Assembly (NCBI GenBank): GCA_009192285.1
Contig: WBVU01000011.1
Coordinates: 1,360,668-1,424,667 of the forward strand
DNA length: 64,000 nt
Reading direction: 5' to 3'
From: Morchella semilibera
Lineage: Eukaryota; Ascomycota; Pezizomycetes; Pezizales; Morchellaceae
Shown: piece by piece, positions 50,640 to 63,066 of the stretch
Layout of the letters: the number at the start of each line of letters is the position of its first letter
How positions within the stretch are numbered: position 1 is the stretch's first letter
The notes under the pieces: model-generated
What the model saw: only the letters and a program-made list of their open reading frames with translations
Told to the model about the DNA's origin: nothing
Databases searched by the model: none
Translations under genes and position numbers: made by a program

Positions 50640-52032
50640 ATGACTTCCCCTCCTAAACAAGCGGCAGCAGCAGCAGGAGAACTCGCCGAGAAGAACGGAG
50701 CTCGCCCAGCTTCCATATCCTGGGCAAACGTCCCTGAAACAACTTTCTCTGAGGGTCGACGACGTCGTCAATCGTCCTTAGCCTCAAGTACAGGCAGTGG
50801 AAGCGTGGGAAGTGTGGGAAGCTTAGGTGGTGTATTACCGAGCGCATCCGGGGGTTCTAGGGCTACTCGCCAGAGATCGCTATCGTCTCCGCCTCCGCCT
50901 CCGTTCGTCTAACCCTCCCCCTCACTGGTCATTTTTTTACCTCACCTTACCCCCCCGCATTCTCCACCCCCCCCCCCCTTGGCATTCCCTTCATTTCCCC
51001 TCAGTCATATACCCAATAATCGCGAAGCTATGTCTGCGAGTGACGTCGGACTAACACATATCAACCTGCCCGTGGACAATAGTACCTTTTTGAAACGAGT
51101 CTCTTTCGACACCTTCGATAACAAGGATGCCTCTGATTTTTCGCTCACGCTGAAATCAAAGCACAAGGACTATGCCTACACCCGACGATCGCGCACTTTT
51201 CTCTGCGGTACAGATCAGAATGATTATTCGGAATTCGCGCTCGAGTGGCTCATCGACGAGCTTGTCGATGACGGGGACGAAATCGTCTGCTTGCGTGTCG
51301 TCGATAAGGACAGTAAAATGAGCAGCGATTCTGCATTGCAGGAAAAGCAGTACCGACAAGAGGCCAAGAAGCTCTTGGGTCAAATCATAGAGAAGAATGA
51401 GGAGGACAAGACAATTTCCATCATCTTAGAGTTCGCCGTTGGGAAAGTACACGAGACGATCCAGAAAATGGTACGACCTTCTGATACCCCCGCACATAAC
51501 GTTGTGTGTTGTGTTGCGTGACTTGACATTCTAAACACTAAAAAAAATTCTGCAGATTCATATTTATGAGCCCGTTATTTTGATTGTGGGCACTCGTGGT
51601 CGATCACTTGGCGGTCTACAAGGCCTCCTCCCAGGTTCCGTCTCAAAATACTGTCTCCAGCATTCACCGGTTCCTGTTATCGTCGTGCGACCATCATCGA
51701 AACGGGAGAAGAAGAAGGAAAAACGAAAGGCTGATCCGGGTAGAAAGGTCTACCAAGAGATATTGCAAAGCTCGGGTGAATTCATGACACACAACAACTT
51801 CAGTCATGGCGGTGTCTCTGCGATTTCAGGAATCACAGAGGGGATGTCAAACACGTCGATTAGCTCACTCGGTGAAATTAGCCCGGGAACTCAAATTGAC
51901 CCAGAAGTGTCCCCAAAGACCTCGACATTTATTACCTCAGACTCTCCCTCACCACAATCGCTCACACCAAATCCTGAGGCGACGCCTATTAACACACCGA
52001 CGGAGGAGAAACAGGAGGATGGAAGCAAATGA
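50640..52032 (+). CDS. Universal stress protein (UspA-fold) family protein, about 395 aa
   Basis: Exons 50640-50884, 51005-51470 and 51556-52032 (1188 nt, phases match). Fungal Usp proteins bind nucleotide and are linked to stress responses; the exact role is unknown. Core blocks: FLKRVSFDTFDN, KHKDYAYTRRSRTFLCGTDQ, FALEWLIDELVDDGDEIVCL, RQEAKKLLGQIIE, ILEFAVGKVHETIQKM, then IYEPVILIVGTRGRSLGG and LLPGSVSKYCLQHSPVPVIV. The GTRGR..GLLPGS stretch corresponds to the Usp nucleotide-binding loop. The N-terminal Ala/Ser-rich exon joins through a weak GTCTCC donor. If that is wrong, translation could start at 51030 (MSASDVGL). The tail is Ser/Thr/Pro-rich and probably disordered. No frameshift in the core. 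Confidence 0.85.
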
Positions 52033-54427
52033 TTGGCATTGGGATATCATACGATAAAGATTTCCCGGGTGGCATCTATGGAGTTTTTCTTATTACTATG
52101 AGTCTCTTTCCCTCTGCTACTGCTTTTACTATTCCTTTTCATTCCCTCTAAATTGGAAGCATACGGATAAGTGATATTACATGACCAAAGACTTCCTCTT
52201 TTTTTTTTTTTTTTTTTTTTTTTAGCTACTGTACTGCTTTGTTTTAGCTGTTTTCTTTTTCCCTTTTTTTTCTTTTTTTTTTATAGTTTTCACCTTCAAT
52301 TGTAATCACTAAGACGCTGGTTTTATGCGTTGCTTTCCTGGGAATTTGCTGTAAAGTATCATAAATGGAGTTTTTAGAAGCTTCATCATTAGAGCTAGGT
52401 GTTACTTTTGGTTTCTGAGTCCTGTCCTAGTCGGATCTAACGGACTGGGATGTACGCAACCCCGGAAATCTATTAACCCAATGCATAGTGAACTGTAATT
52501 TGGATTCGGAGACGAAAGTGCATACAGCTACATCTTGCTATAAGAAACACAAGGGCCCTCTTATGTAGTCCAACTGTATGCAGCTTTCACCCGCGCCCCA
52601 ACCATTGGCCGTGTCATGTGACCTTGAACTATATCAGCCTTTTACTTCACCCTCATCCAAAGCCTGGGTCACATCCTAGTTTCAATCGAAAACTGTCGGA
52701 AGTTAACCCCGGATATCCCGCAGTACTAGCCCGGAAACCCCACAATTCAGCCTCTTTTTCCAGGGAAAATTCTTATCCCCCTTCATATTCCCCGGCTGTT
52801 TCCAAAGAGGCTCAATTGTGGAACAGCAGAACGGAACCGCAAGCAAAACCAGACGATAACGAACGGGGAGCGGGGCGGTAAGAACGACAAGCAAATGCAC
52901 AATGCGCTTTGCGGTATGATAAGCGAGAAAGGCCGGCGGGAGAGACCGTTGTAAACTTGTGTGGAACATGCAGGTTATGTTGGGGTACAGAGCGAATGCT
53001 GATCTGGGTCCTGTGCAAGCTGTACGGCCTGCCTGGAGCTATTGGGAAATAGCTTTGTGAACTGTTAGCTGATTAGATATGTCACGCAGTGAGTGGTGCT
53101 GTGTTGGGAACCGGACGAATAATATCTGAATGCAATATATGAGGAATATGCATAATTGGAACCAAGGGACCTCGTGTATTGCATTGTCACAGTCACAAAC
53201 TTTATGGTCATAGGAGCTCTAAGCAATTTTGAAGATCATCCGGAGTGTTACATATCGTTATTCCCGGGGGTGTTTGGTCCGTGCCAGTGTTTGGATGACC
53301 GTGTCGATCACAGCACATCACTCGTTATAGCTGAGATCTGGAGCAGCAATATGTGACTGTGTTATAGCTATATAGCGGTAGTCATCAGGCCTTTGTTATA
53401 TTTTGGCGCCGACTATGTACCTACTTTTAAAGCCTTTGGATAGTTGGAACAAACGAAAGGTATTATGGCGCTTCCATAACTGCCACACCGTTTATATAAC
53501 CCAGCTAGGGGGTTTGTGGCTTACTTAGACGCCGGTTTGGGGGGGGCATTTTACGCATGTACTTTGATCTTGGTAAACGACGGATTTAGGTCATGCAAGA
53601 CACCCAACTGCATCATACAACCAATAGGTAGTCACTAGCTAATGATCACGCCCTTTGACAGGGCAGTTGACCCGTTTCCACGAATAGTTTGACCTCGATC
53701 CAATTTAATTCTAATATCCCTTGCGTCGTTGACCTGGCGGAGTGGGAGGAAGACCTTGGTGATTTAAAAGAAACCAACGTGAGTTCTGATTTTTTTTCTC
53801 GCATTTCTGCAGGTAACAACAAAAAGCAGGTTTTCGACCGGGTTATATTGAACGTGGGCTATTTTAGAAAAACCTATCCCGTAATGCACTCATGGGGGAG
53901 TATTTGGAACTAGAAGCAGGTGAATCGATGTATTATGGCGATCTAATTGGATTAGATAGGTGAACCCTTTGACACTAGGAATACCCACCTCTCTTTCCAG
54001 GTAGTCGGGCGGTCAATCGGTAAACAACTGTGCTTTTAATCCATGTAGTTAAATATCCCGATGGGAGCTTTTATGTCCTGCAAAAGCTCGCGGACAGATA
54101 ACACGTATGACTAGCTGATCTATATAGAGAGTAACATATGATAACTTTGGGAAATGATCGTCGTATATATGTTATCAGAATTGAGGAGTGGAAGGGGCGC
54201 ATACACGTTAAAGGGCTGGAGTTAGGGGGGTGGGGGGAAAGACCCGTTTTGGAGATTGATGGGGAGCTGGGAACTGAAATATAAGAAGTGAATGAAGCCT
54301 AATGGGAAGAAATTGCGTTCATAAGACATGAACTTTCTAAAAGCAATTCAATAAACTTTGATAGACAATAAGCCCGCCGGGGGGTTGGTTTCGTTTATTT
54401 GGAAAGATGTTAAAGGCATCATTAGAA

Positions 54428-54640
54428 TACAGTATGACAAAACGGAGTGAATTAAGCCGGCGTCCCGGGGGGGTACTGTACCAATACCGTACTCTTACCG
54501 CATTACTAGATGCACTCCTGGGAGGTATGGCTATCCTAAGATCCTGACTTTCTTACAAAGATTATCATACCCCTAGGAGTTCGTCTAGCATATTGAGAGT
54601 ACGGTAGTGACCCCACCCCCTTTTTGTTACTCCAGAAAGC
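54428..54640. mobile_element. Decayed TACAGTACC-family MITE
   Basis: The left end TACAGTATGACAAAACGGAG resembles the right-end TIR of the copy at 8925-9096. The right part, read on the minus strand (AAAAAGGGGGTGGGGTCACT then ACCGTACTCTC), resembles that copy's left end. Boundaries are approximate. Confidence 0.5.
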
Positions 54641-54904
54641 CTCCATGCTTACGTAAGTGTAGCATATGGGGATATTAGTCTTCATGGCCATCGCCACTGT
54701 ACTGTATTTAGTACTGTATGGACGTGGCGCCTCTTGCCTGTGGTAGTGGTTAGGTCTTCCTACTTGTTGCTAACTGCGTGTGTATTTGATTGTTAATAGC
54801 TTATTTGGGCAATCCGTCAAAGATTCTTTCAGACATAGAGATCCAAGATCTTAGACAGGGTAGAACGTGGGGTTGGAGATCACGATGTAAACTGCCTCTT
54901 TGTT

Positions 54905-54939
54905 GATTGATTGATTGATTGATACTTCATACATGTGTG
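54905..54939. mobile_element. 35-bp insertion with 15-bp target duplication
   Basis: AACTGCCTCTTTGTT is present at 54890-54904 and, identically, at 54940-54954. Between them lie only (GATT)n and TACTTCATACATGTGTG, the same end as the insertion at 29101-29423. Perfect duplications around so short an insert look like an extremely truncated retroelement copy. Confidence 0.6.
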
Positions 54940-55574
54940 AACTGCCTCTTTGTTCGTAATTAGTAAGTTAACAACAGTAGCAATTTTATTCATAAGGTAT
55001 CACTCGGTATTGATATCAAGACTTTATTTTTTGTTTAATCCATGCATTGTAAGATTTGTTAATCTGTGGGGGGGATCTAGAGGGGGCTGGTTGGTCGATC
55101 GATTGATTCATAAGAAAAAGTCGTGTCAATCTAGACTAAGAATATAACATCTTACTTTATATAGAATAATCTATATATTGACAAGATTAGTCTATCATCG
55201 AGTGATATCGTGTGAAGTATGAACCTGTTAGCTTGATCACGACCGATATCCACATCCCGTAGGCTAGCGGGGTGGTCGGTCAAACAACGGCTCGGCCCCT
55301 ATTGTCAAATAAGGACATTTTTTTTTTGCATATATATGTTTTTGGATCTATCGCCAGATATACCGTTGAAAACACTATTGGACAAACCACAGAAAGAACC
55401 AAAACCAGGGAAGAAAATATCCAAAAGAAAACCAAAAATCTACTCCGTATGAGGCCGCATTGAAATAAGTTATTACTAGGTGATAAAGTAGTTAACAGAG
55501 AAAAAGAGCATAAATGTTAGGCTTTAGAAGCAAACAACTGAAGAAGTGTGGACAAGGATTTAATGGATACCAGC

Positions 55575-56984
55575 CTACATGCAGACTTCATGATATGGTG
55601 CCCAAACTTTCTCCTTCTTCTTCCCCCTCTTTTTCCCTCCTATGCCCACACCCGTAATACTAGCGGGTTCATCTACCTCAACGAGTATCGTATCTCTATT
55701 CCGGACAACAGGTAATTCTACCTTACTGCCTGCTGTCATTTTCCCGCACTTTTTGCAGGGTGCGGAATATATAGTTGTGTAGGTTGTGAGCATCTCCTAT
55801 AGAATTATTAGATAATACGCCCACTGTATAAGACACTAGACAAGGCTACCAAAAGGAGTTGGAGATTCCCAGCGTTTGGCCTTGTAGTGATACTGCGGAG
55901 AATAGAGGTATATAGGTGGGGTGTTGCTTGCTCGGGCTTTTTCGCGTTTGTTACAGAAGAAACGATGAATCGTCTTGCAGCCGAGGATGGGTCCGAAATA
56001 TCATGGGTGGGTGAACATAATGGGATGTCAATGGTGAATAGTAGATCGGCTGGTGATGGTAGTGTAATCTAGAAAGGCCACTAAAGCTTAGAGACCAAAT
56101 AATCGGCTATAATCCAAGTTTCAATTACCTTGACCGTTCTTCCTAGGTCTTTCACCTCGATGTCAATCTTGAGCCCAGCACCGTTTCCCTTAAATGCTTC
56201 AAGTAATCCTTCGACGTCCTCCTCTTTCGTATCTTCCACGACCTCTTCTTCCTCAGCCTCTTCTTCGTCACCTTCTTTCATTTCCGTGTCTTCGTCCTTC
56301 TCCTTTGTCTCTTCGATAGCTGCTTCTTCATCTGCATCGTCTGGATAGAACATGTCGTATACCGATACAGCTTGAATACCCTGGGGGTTCTTTGCTCGCG
56401 ATTGGTTGGCATGTTCGAATAAGCTCGCCGAATCGACGAATAGTTTGTTGAACGCGAGAACTTCCTCGGACGCGCCTCGAGCGCGGGTCGAAAGATCTTC
56501 ATATAGTTCTGCGGCTGTGAGCACCGAGGTCAGTGGCTGTTACTTTGTCGCAACGAGGTACTATGCCCTCTGGTATTAAATATTGTGGGGTAGTAGTTAA
56601 GAGCCAGAGGCGGGAGGAGGGGGTCGGCTCACGGGAAGGATGGCTCGTCGACAATGGCAACGTCAGCCGCGGGATCACAGTGCGAAGGCTAATCAACTAC
56701 AAGGTTATGAGAAGTCGTTAGCTCCGCAGTTGACGAAATTTTTTTTTATCGAGGACGCGGAGGAGGGGAGAAATGTGGATACGAGCCTTAGAATGGAGGT
56801 CATCAAGACGCTTCAGCGCGTCTACTAATTTCTCGTCTGTCCATTCTTTAGATTCTTGGCTCTGCTGGTTTTGATTCGGATTCTGGTTTTTCTGAGGGTT
56901 CTTCTTTTGTTGAAGATGTTGCTGTTGAAGCTGTTGTTGCTGGATTGGGGGGGGGACCGCAACATTTACAGGTGGCTTCGACAT
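55575..56984 (-). CDS. med27: Mediator subunit Med27, with frameshifts as given
   Basis: Exons approximately 56984-56735, 56696-56633, one starting near 56550 and ending 56129, 56068-55850 and 55796-55575. Med27 is a Mediator tail/upper-module subunit that connects activators to RNA polymerase II. The clearest evidence is the C-terminal zinc-ribbon-like end: YSAPCKKCGKM and, after a basic linker, WAPYHEVC. The N-terminus is Q/N-rich, followed by DEKLVDALKRLDDLHSKARI. The middle has an acidic stretch (DEDTEMKEGDEEEAEEEEVV). At least two single-base problems: an A run of nine (eight expected) at 56740-56748 just before a 38-nt intron, and a missing base near 56668-56671 where VIP should continue as AADVAIVDEPSFP. 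The junction of exons 2 and 3 also does not close in phase, so a third error or a different splice is likely. Confidence 0.8.
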
Positions 56985-57361
56985 TATTATTATTACCGTT
57001 GTTTTTGTGTTGAGGCGAGTGCAGATCAGTTGAACAGGTGGTAGAGCTCTGAGTTTAGCGGCGGGAAGGAGGGTTGGTGGGATGTTGTTCCTGGATCCTT
57101 GGCAGTCACCCAGATACTGATTAACCTACTCACATACATGTAGTTCACAGGAAGGGTAGATGTGGTTGGGGGTATTGAAAATGTGTCTAGGGTTCTCTGA
57201 TATAATTCTTATCGAATATCAATTACGTCTGTGCATTGTAACTTTTATTCACCCTCCACGACTGTCGCTATAAAGAAACCCTAACCCTTTCCGGTGCTCT
57301 GAGCGGCGATAGCCGCGATAGAACGACTCAAACTATATTTACGGCTGCGCGGTTTAATTGT
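56985..57361. other. Intergenic region between med27 and enoyl-CoA hydratase
   Basis: 377 bp upstream of med27 and downstream of the hydratase stop. It contains a TACATGTA palindrome near 57138. No gene or other feature seen. Confidence 0.6.
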
Positions 57362-58345
57362 CTATTCCCCAGTCCATTGAGGCTTCTTCTTCTCAGCAAA
57401 AGCTGACATGCCTGAACATTATCATTGATAGCGTTAGTACCAGACCCTCAAAAATCATTCGAAATCTTACCAATCTTCTGGTCTCTTGTGGCAAATAGAG
57501 AATGAAACACCCTCCTCTCGTACTTTATACCCTCGCCCAGCCCGCTCTCCATGCTCTGGTTGACCACTTCCTTTGCTGCCTTTATTGCCAGTCTCCCATA
57601 GCTTGCAATAGTTTCCGCAGTATCTAAGGCACCCTCTACACACGCCTCTGGAGTTTCAAACACTCTTGCAGCAAGACCCCAGCGATCTGCCTCCTCTGCT
57701 GAAAATGTTCTTCCTGTGAGGATAATCTCCATAGCCCTAGCCTTTCCCAATTGCCCATGTAAGCCTTTGAGAACCGCCGGCACCAGGGATGACGCCGAGC
57801 TTGATCTCCGGTTGTCCGAATGTGGCCTTGGGACCACAATAAAGGATATCTGCCATTCATTGCGAGCTCACAGCCCCCTCCGAGGCATATCCATTAACAG
57901 CAGCAATAATAGGGATACTGATCTGGGTGAGTTCAGACCAGTTCTTGATGAAGTCGTTTCCGAAGGCACTGGAGAAGGTAAGGTCTTTCATCTCTTTGAT
58001 ATCAGCACCAGCAGCAAAAGCCTTCTCACTACCGGTGATAACGACAGCCCCAGCTTCTTTTGAAGCCTCAAAGGCTCTGAGAGCAGCATTTAGCTCAGTC
58101 ATGAGAGGAGTGGAGAGAGCGTTCAAGGCTTTTGGGCGATTTAGCGTGACTGGGAAATGCTTAGTAATAGATCATTCATTGTTGCGATGGGGTCGTTTAC
58201 CCTGGCCAACTCCTGGCCTGGGAGTAGAGACAATGATATGTTCATAACTAGCTTCTGCTGGCGTAGTAGACATTTGACGAACGGCTATGATACGGGGAAT
58301 GGTAAATCGAAGGGTGGAAATAGGCCTGAGAAAATGAGCAAGCAT
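57362..58345 (-). CDS. Mitochondrial enoyl-CoA hydratase, about 290 aa, with three frameshifts as given
   Basis: Exons 58345-58201, 58149-57471 and 57411-57362. It hydrates trans-2-enoyl-CoA in fatty-acid and branched-chain amino-acid breakdown. The start at 58345 gives an Arg-rich presequence without acidic residues ([20 protein letters not shown]), fitting mitochondrial import. A later ATG ([12 protein letters not shown], 58273) would give a form without it. Crotonase blocks: [26 protein letters not shown] (oxyanion-hole region), [29 protein letters not shown] (catalytic Glu region) and [11 protein letters not shown]. Breaks: one base missing near 57884 (before LGGGCE), one extra near 57855 (ATGAATGG) and one extra near 57742 (GGGAAAGGCTAG). 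With these allowed for, the exons give 291 codons in frame. It is divergent from RER1. Confidence 0.9.
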
Positions 58346-58815
58346 GATGGAGGGCTAAGGTAAAAAAGTTGGGAGGATTAATAGCAGAGATGTGAATATG
58401 AGGAGGTGGTGCATACACCTTTTCGTGGTATCTACAAATATTAGTGGAATTCACTCTAAGCTACCCCCCGTGACTCGGCGAAGGCTGCGGGGAACCGTAG
58501 GAAGCCGAGGGAGAAGGGACACTAAGTACATACATGTTCCTACATTAAGACTGGTGTTTACTGGAGTTCATGCAGGGTTGCTGTTGCCTGGGCAATATCG
58601 ATTGCGTCACCAAAGCTATTGCGAGACGGGAACTATAAGAATACAATCCCCTTGTTTTCTGGGACAGGGCTGTGCAACATTATGTCTCTGAAGACGTTGC
58701 CTCCCACGGGAAGACTGTTCCACCTAAAATTGCTTTCCCGACATTCTTTGCCTACAGCCTCGTCGCTCTTTTCCTTCACAAAGAAACATCAAACAGAAGA
58801 ATAATAAGTCGTATC
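58346..58815. promoter_or_regulatory. Shared divergent promoter region, enoyl-CoA hydratase / RER1
   Basis: 470 bp separate the two divergent start codons. A TACATACATGT motif occurs near 58527-58538. No other defined element was identified. Confidence 0.5.
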
Positions 58816-59616
58816 ATGGACTCTCAACCTCCGGATAGCGCTTTCCCAGCTGCTTTCAGCGCCCATACATCACGTATAACTAGGGTTTGCATCCCCTGAA
58901 GCTCAAATAGCGATGCTCTCTCTGGTCAATAATGCTAACGTGGCGACATCTCGACTGTACAGACATACCAAACATATCTAGACAAGGCAACCCCATTTGT
59001 GACTTACAGATGGGCTGGAACAATCTTTTTGCTGCTGGTCTTTATGGCGAGGATTTTGGTAGCCCAGGGGTGGTATATTGGTGATTCAACCCTTTTTTCG
59101 TATTTTACCGCATGCTTATATTTAAATTCTACAAACTTCCACCACTACAATGACACACTTTGGGTCTTTCTAACGTGCTAAATAGTTTGTTACTCACTTG
59201 GGATCTACCTCCTGAACCTTTTCCTTGCATTCTTAACCCCTAAATTCGACCCTTCACTTGAACAGGATGAAGAGCTTGAGTCTGGTGGGCCGAGTTCTCT
59301 CCCGACTAAGCAAGACGAAAGAGTTCAGGCCTTTCATTCGCCGCCTCCCAGAATTCAAATTTTGGCATTCGGCGACTAGGGCTATTGCAATCGGGTTTTT
59401 TTTGCACCTGGTTCAGCGTGTTTGACGTTCCAGTGTTTTGGCCTGTATTGGTCGTTTACTGGGTCGTCCTGTTTGCGCTCACAAGTAAGTTTTATCTGGG
59501 GATTGTAGTAATTTATTGAGGATAACGTCTGACAATTTATAGTGAGGAGGCAAATCCAGCACATGATAAAATACCGCTACATTCCTTTTAGTCTTGGAAA
59601 GACCCCGGTACTCTAG
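58816..59616 (+). CDS. RER1: RER1, Golgi-to-ER retrieval receptor, about 185 aa, with two frameshifts as given
   Basis: Exons 58816-58884, 58963-59080, 59186-59484 and 59543-59616. Rer1 is a four-pass cis-Golgi protein that returns ER membrane proteins via COPI. Blocks: [87 protein letters not shown] and [19 protein letters not shown]. Two surplus bases break the frame: an A at 59318-59320 (GACGAAAGAG) and a T in the run of eight at 59396-59403. Both lie in homopolymers. Without them the exons give 558 nt (186 codons), the usual Rer1 length. Hydrophobic segments match the four expected membrane spans. Confidence 0.92.
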
Positions 59617-61243
59617 GTCTTAAGAGACACGCGTATCCACGGCGAGACGGCATTTAGGCTTGTATGTTTTAGGAATGCTAGGGAATGACGGGAAAGGTGT
59701 TTGTAAAGGCGTTTGGCTAACAAGCCACTTATTTCGAAAGCCATCATCAACTTGTTGGTATCCTTGAGGGACAATAATGGGATATGGTGTATATCTAAAT
59801 ATTCTTATAATGTTTACTGGGATGTTAGGAGCTTATCTGTCCTGGTCTTTTTATTTCTGTTTCCCATGTCTCGAAAAAACAAACTGTCCGAGCTTATTGA
59901 TATTAGTTATGAACATGATAGCGGGTCTTTATCTCATTTGTATTCATTGCTGTTCCATTTAAAGTTTTCTTTTTCTTAGTGGGAATGTAATTGAAATGAG
60001 GATAGGGATGTGATGGAAATATATAGTCAAATTTGGTCGAAAGATCACAGGTAGGCGAAATCCAAGCAAAGACGTATCTACTGCTATATGTGTGATAACT
60101 ACATTGGGCCTCAAAAGCTATCATGGATGGAGTACATATCACAACAAGAAAGATCGCCCCCATATTCTTTTGTCGATCGATCTGGTAAGTGTCTTAGCCA
60201 AATTCTACATTAATAAGATCTGCAACGTTTTTCCATTAGACCCATGTCGATATGAATTAGTAGGCTGGCGCCACAAATGTAAACCAATCCAATGAGATGC
60301 CCTACGCAAAATCTCCGACTATCATGACTATGGGTGCCATTGAACTGAGATCTCGGCTACAGAAATCTGATAAAGACGCAGGCATCCTCCAGGTGCTGAA
60401 GGAGACCAGATCAAGGTGCAACAAGTTCGGACTCGACGGAGCAGTATTGTATGGTATGGGTCCACTCCACAGTTTGATATCCGGCACCCGCACCCTATAG
60501 GCAGTCCTTCAGACTCTACGAGTAAGAAAAAGACCGCTTCGGTAGTTAGCTGGCGTCGGAGATCGTTTGATATAAAGAATTTTACTGACTGGGTTCGTAG
60601 TTAGAGGCAGTTAGAAGGCACAACGGGCCGAATGCCTCTCACCCAGATAAGCTTCAGTAATTTTGTACACGCACGTATCCTTTAATTGTATCCCCCGAGT
60701 TATGTAGTCATTCATTTCCGACGAAGTCGCAGGTACCCTTTCCCCCTCTGTTCCCACACCTCCCCACAAAGATTGTTCCGATTGGTAACTCCGGAGCTTT
60801 ATTGTGGAAGCGAGACACAGGTACGTACATGTATGTCGTTGACTTATTCAGCCTTGGGAAGCGGGGTGTCCTTTAATAGTAGCATTTCAACCGCCAGGAA
60901 CGAAGAAAGTTTGTAAAAATAGTACCAGTTCCACCCATGAAATACTCAAAAGTAGAGTTCAGGGCACGCGGCGATCTGGCATCTCTGGAAGAGTACATAC
61001 ATGTATTGGCATTCCATAGACACGGCGGGGTCGGGTCTTCCGGCACTCGTGTGGGCAGATTAAAGGTCAGTGATTTTCAGTATGTATACATGTATCTATA
61101 TGGCGACATGGCGTAAAATTCCCCAAATTACAAAATTACCATCATTTACGCAAGACCCCCTTGGGTCTTCTTCCTTTCTTTCTGCATGTCAACAGAACCA
61201 GCTTTTGAGGGGTAGGACCCAGTCCTAAACTTCATCTTCATCT

Positions 61244-61281
<38 letters not shown>

Positions 61282-62063
61282 AAAGAATTAGCTGTTGGGT
61301 AAATGCCGATACCTTGGACAATGAACAGCAGAACATTTTGATTATCGTTATTAACGTCACGAATCAGCAATCCCTGTTCAGTGAGTGTACCTACATCATG
61401 TAGGCACTTTAACTACGGTACAATACACGAATAGCTATTTTTTTTATCAAACAGTGGGGAGACGTGGATGCACTTAGACAGGAAGACAGGAATGCGAGAT
61501 TCATAAAGAAGTGGGTGCCCGCCGTTGTGCTTACATGTAGCCCTCGTGAGCTTGTCTTGTATGCACAGCCGATCCCAAAGTGGCATCAGAAGCTTCCAAT
61601 GATCCCACTTTCTCAAGGTATAGCAATCAGCAATCAGCAATCAGCAGTAGTACCCCGAGACTAAGGTGAAGAAAACAAATAGATCACCACCTCCCATTCC
61701 TTTACGAGTTGTGGCTTGACAATCGATCACTTATCACTCTGCAGTTGAAGTGGGTAGACTGCGGCGTTAAAAGGGCCCTCGATCGCTCCTCTCCTGAAAT
61801 AACCACCGCTACATTCATTGACCCCGGCACCCTGGTCTGCTTGACACTTCCACGATAACATCATTCTCTCATCTTACTTGCTTGCATCCTTTTGCTTTTG
61901 TTCTTTCTCTCCCTTTTCTTTCCTCTTTCCCCCCTTCCTTCCTCCTCCAACCAACGCCGGTTATCTTCTCTGCAATCTCCTATAATCTTACAAGTTATTT
62001 ACCCCCCGACTTTCTACCGGCTCTTCTTTCCTCAAGTCCAGTCTCGATTAAATAGCGTTCAAA
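59617..62063. other. Intergenic region between RER1 and rho3
   Basis: No supported gene. It contains a run of 26 T followed by 10 A at 61249-61284, bordered by an AGTTC/GAATTA-like inverted match, and TACATGTA palindromes near 60825, 60996 and 61085. The C/T-rich last 200 bp (61880-62063) fit a promoter and 5' leader for rho3. ORFs such as 60297-60500 have no recognised domain. Confidence 0.5.
61249..61284. repeat. T26-A10 homopolymer pair
   Basis: An uninterrupted T run is followed directly by an A run in intergenic DNA. It can form a hairpin of about ten T:A pairs. Confidence 0.9.
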
Positions 62064-63066
62064 ATGCCACTCTGCGGCTCAAACAAGGTTGCGAGTTCTA
62101 TTCCTTCGCTTCTCACTCTCGATCGTTTGCCTCGTTCTGCGTAACAGGCATATTCTTGTGCTCCATTAGGTCATAATTTGCTAACAGTAGACCCTTTTCG
62201 CGTGTACAGACGACCCAGCGGAAGATTGTGTTATTAGGTATACAAATAAACACTCTTTCACCTCAAAGATTTGACGCTAACAAAGACATAGGAGACGGTG
62301 CCTGTGGAAAGACCTCATTATTGAATGTCTTTACGAGAGGGTATATCACCCTTGATGAAAAGAGATATCGAGTGAATTTGAGCTAAGAGCTAATGGTATG
62401 GGTAAATATTAGTTATTTTCCGCAAGTCTACGAACCTACGGTTTTCGAAAACTATGTTCATGGTATACATATATATCCCAAGCCCAAGCGACCTATTTCG
62501 CTAACAATTTAACGTGTAGACATCTATGTTGACAACACACATATCGAACTTTCACTCTGGGACACTGCCGGTCAGGAGGAATTCGACAGGCTACGATCGC
62601 TCTCATATAGCGACACTCATACCATTATGCTCTGCTTCAGTGTAGACTCCCGCGACTCACTTGAGAATGTTGAGTCGAAATGGGTTGGCGAGATTGCGGA
62701 CCAATGTCAAGGTGTCAAGTTGGTACTGGTTGCGTTAAAATGCGATTTAAGGGAGGCTGGGGATGGAGATGGCCCGGAGAAGAATGTTCCCGGAGGATTC
62801 ATTCAATATCCGGAGGGGCTTGCTGTTGCTGAGAGGATAAAAGCATTGCGTTACCTTGGTAGGGGTTCCCGCGGGGCAGGAAATTATTGTTTCTTAAGGG
62901 CAGGGTTTGCTCAGAGCACCAGGCTAACTCGTCTCGGTGATTAGAGTGCTCCGCCAAAATGAACCGTGGTGTTAATGAAGCTTTTACGGAGGCCGCCAGA
63001 GTCGCATTGAGCGCGAACGCAAAGGGCAGCAAAGATTCACGAGGGTCGGGATGTGTTATACAGTAA
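62064..63066 (+). CDS. rho3: Rho-family small GTPase Rho3, 203 aa
   Basis: Exons 62064-62087, 62210-62237, 62292-62340, 62413-62462, 62520-62858 and 62945-63066 (612 nt, phases match). Rho3 directs polarised exocytosis and actin organisation at growth sites. GTPase motifs: P-loop GDGACGKTS, effector region YEPTVFENY with the switch I threonine, WDTAGQE (switch II), ALKCDLR in place of NKxD (usual for this subfamily) and ECSAK. The C-terminus CVIQ is a CAAX box for prenylation and membrane anchoring. The start MPLCGSNK matches Rho3-type N-termini, with a cysteine that could be acylated. The first intron uses a GTTGCG donor, slightly unusual. No frameshift. Confidence 0.94.

Larger units (their letters stand above)
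52033..55574. other. Intergenic region between the Usp gene and med27
   Basis: No supported gene. T runs near 52199-52223 are in the 3' flank of the Usp gene. A TACAGTACC-related element lies near 54428-54640, and a 35-bp insertion with 15-bp flanking duplications at 54890-54954. The ORF at 53689-53913 has no recognised domain. Confidence 0.5.
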
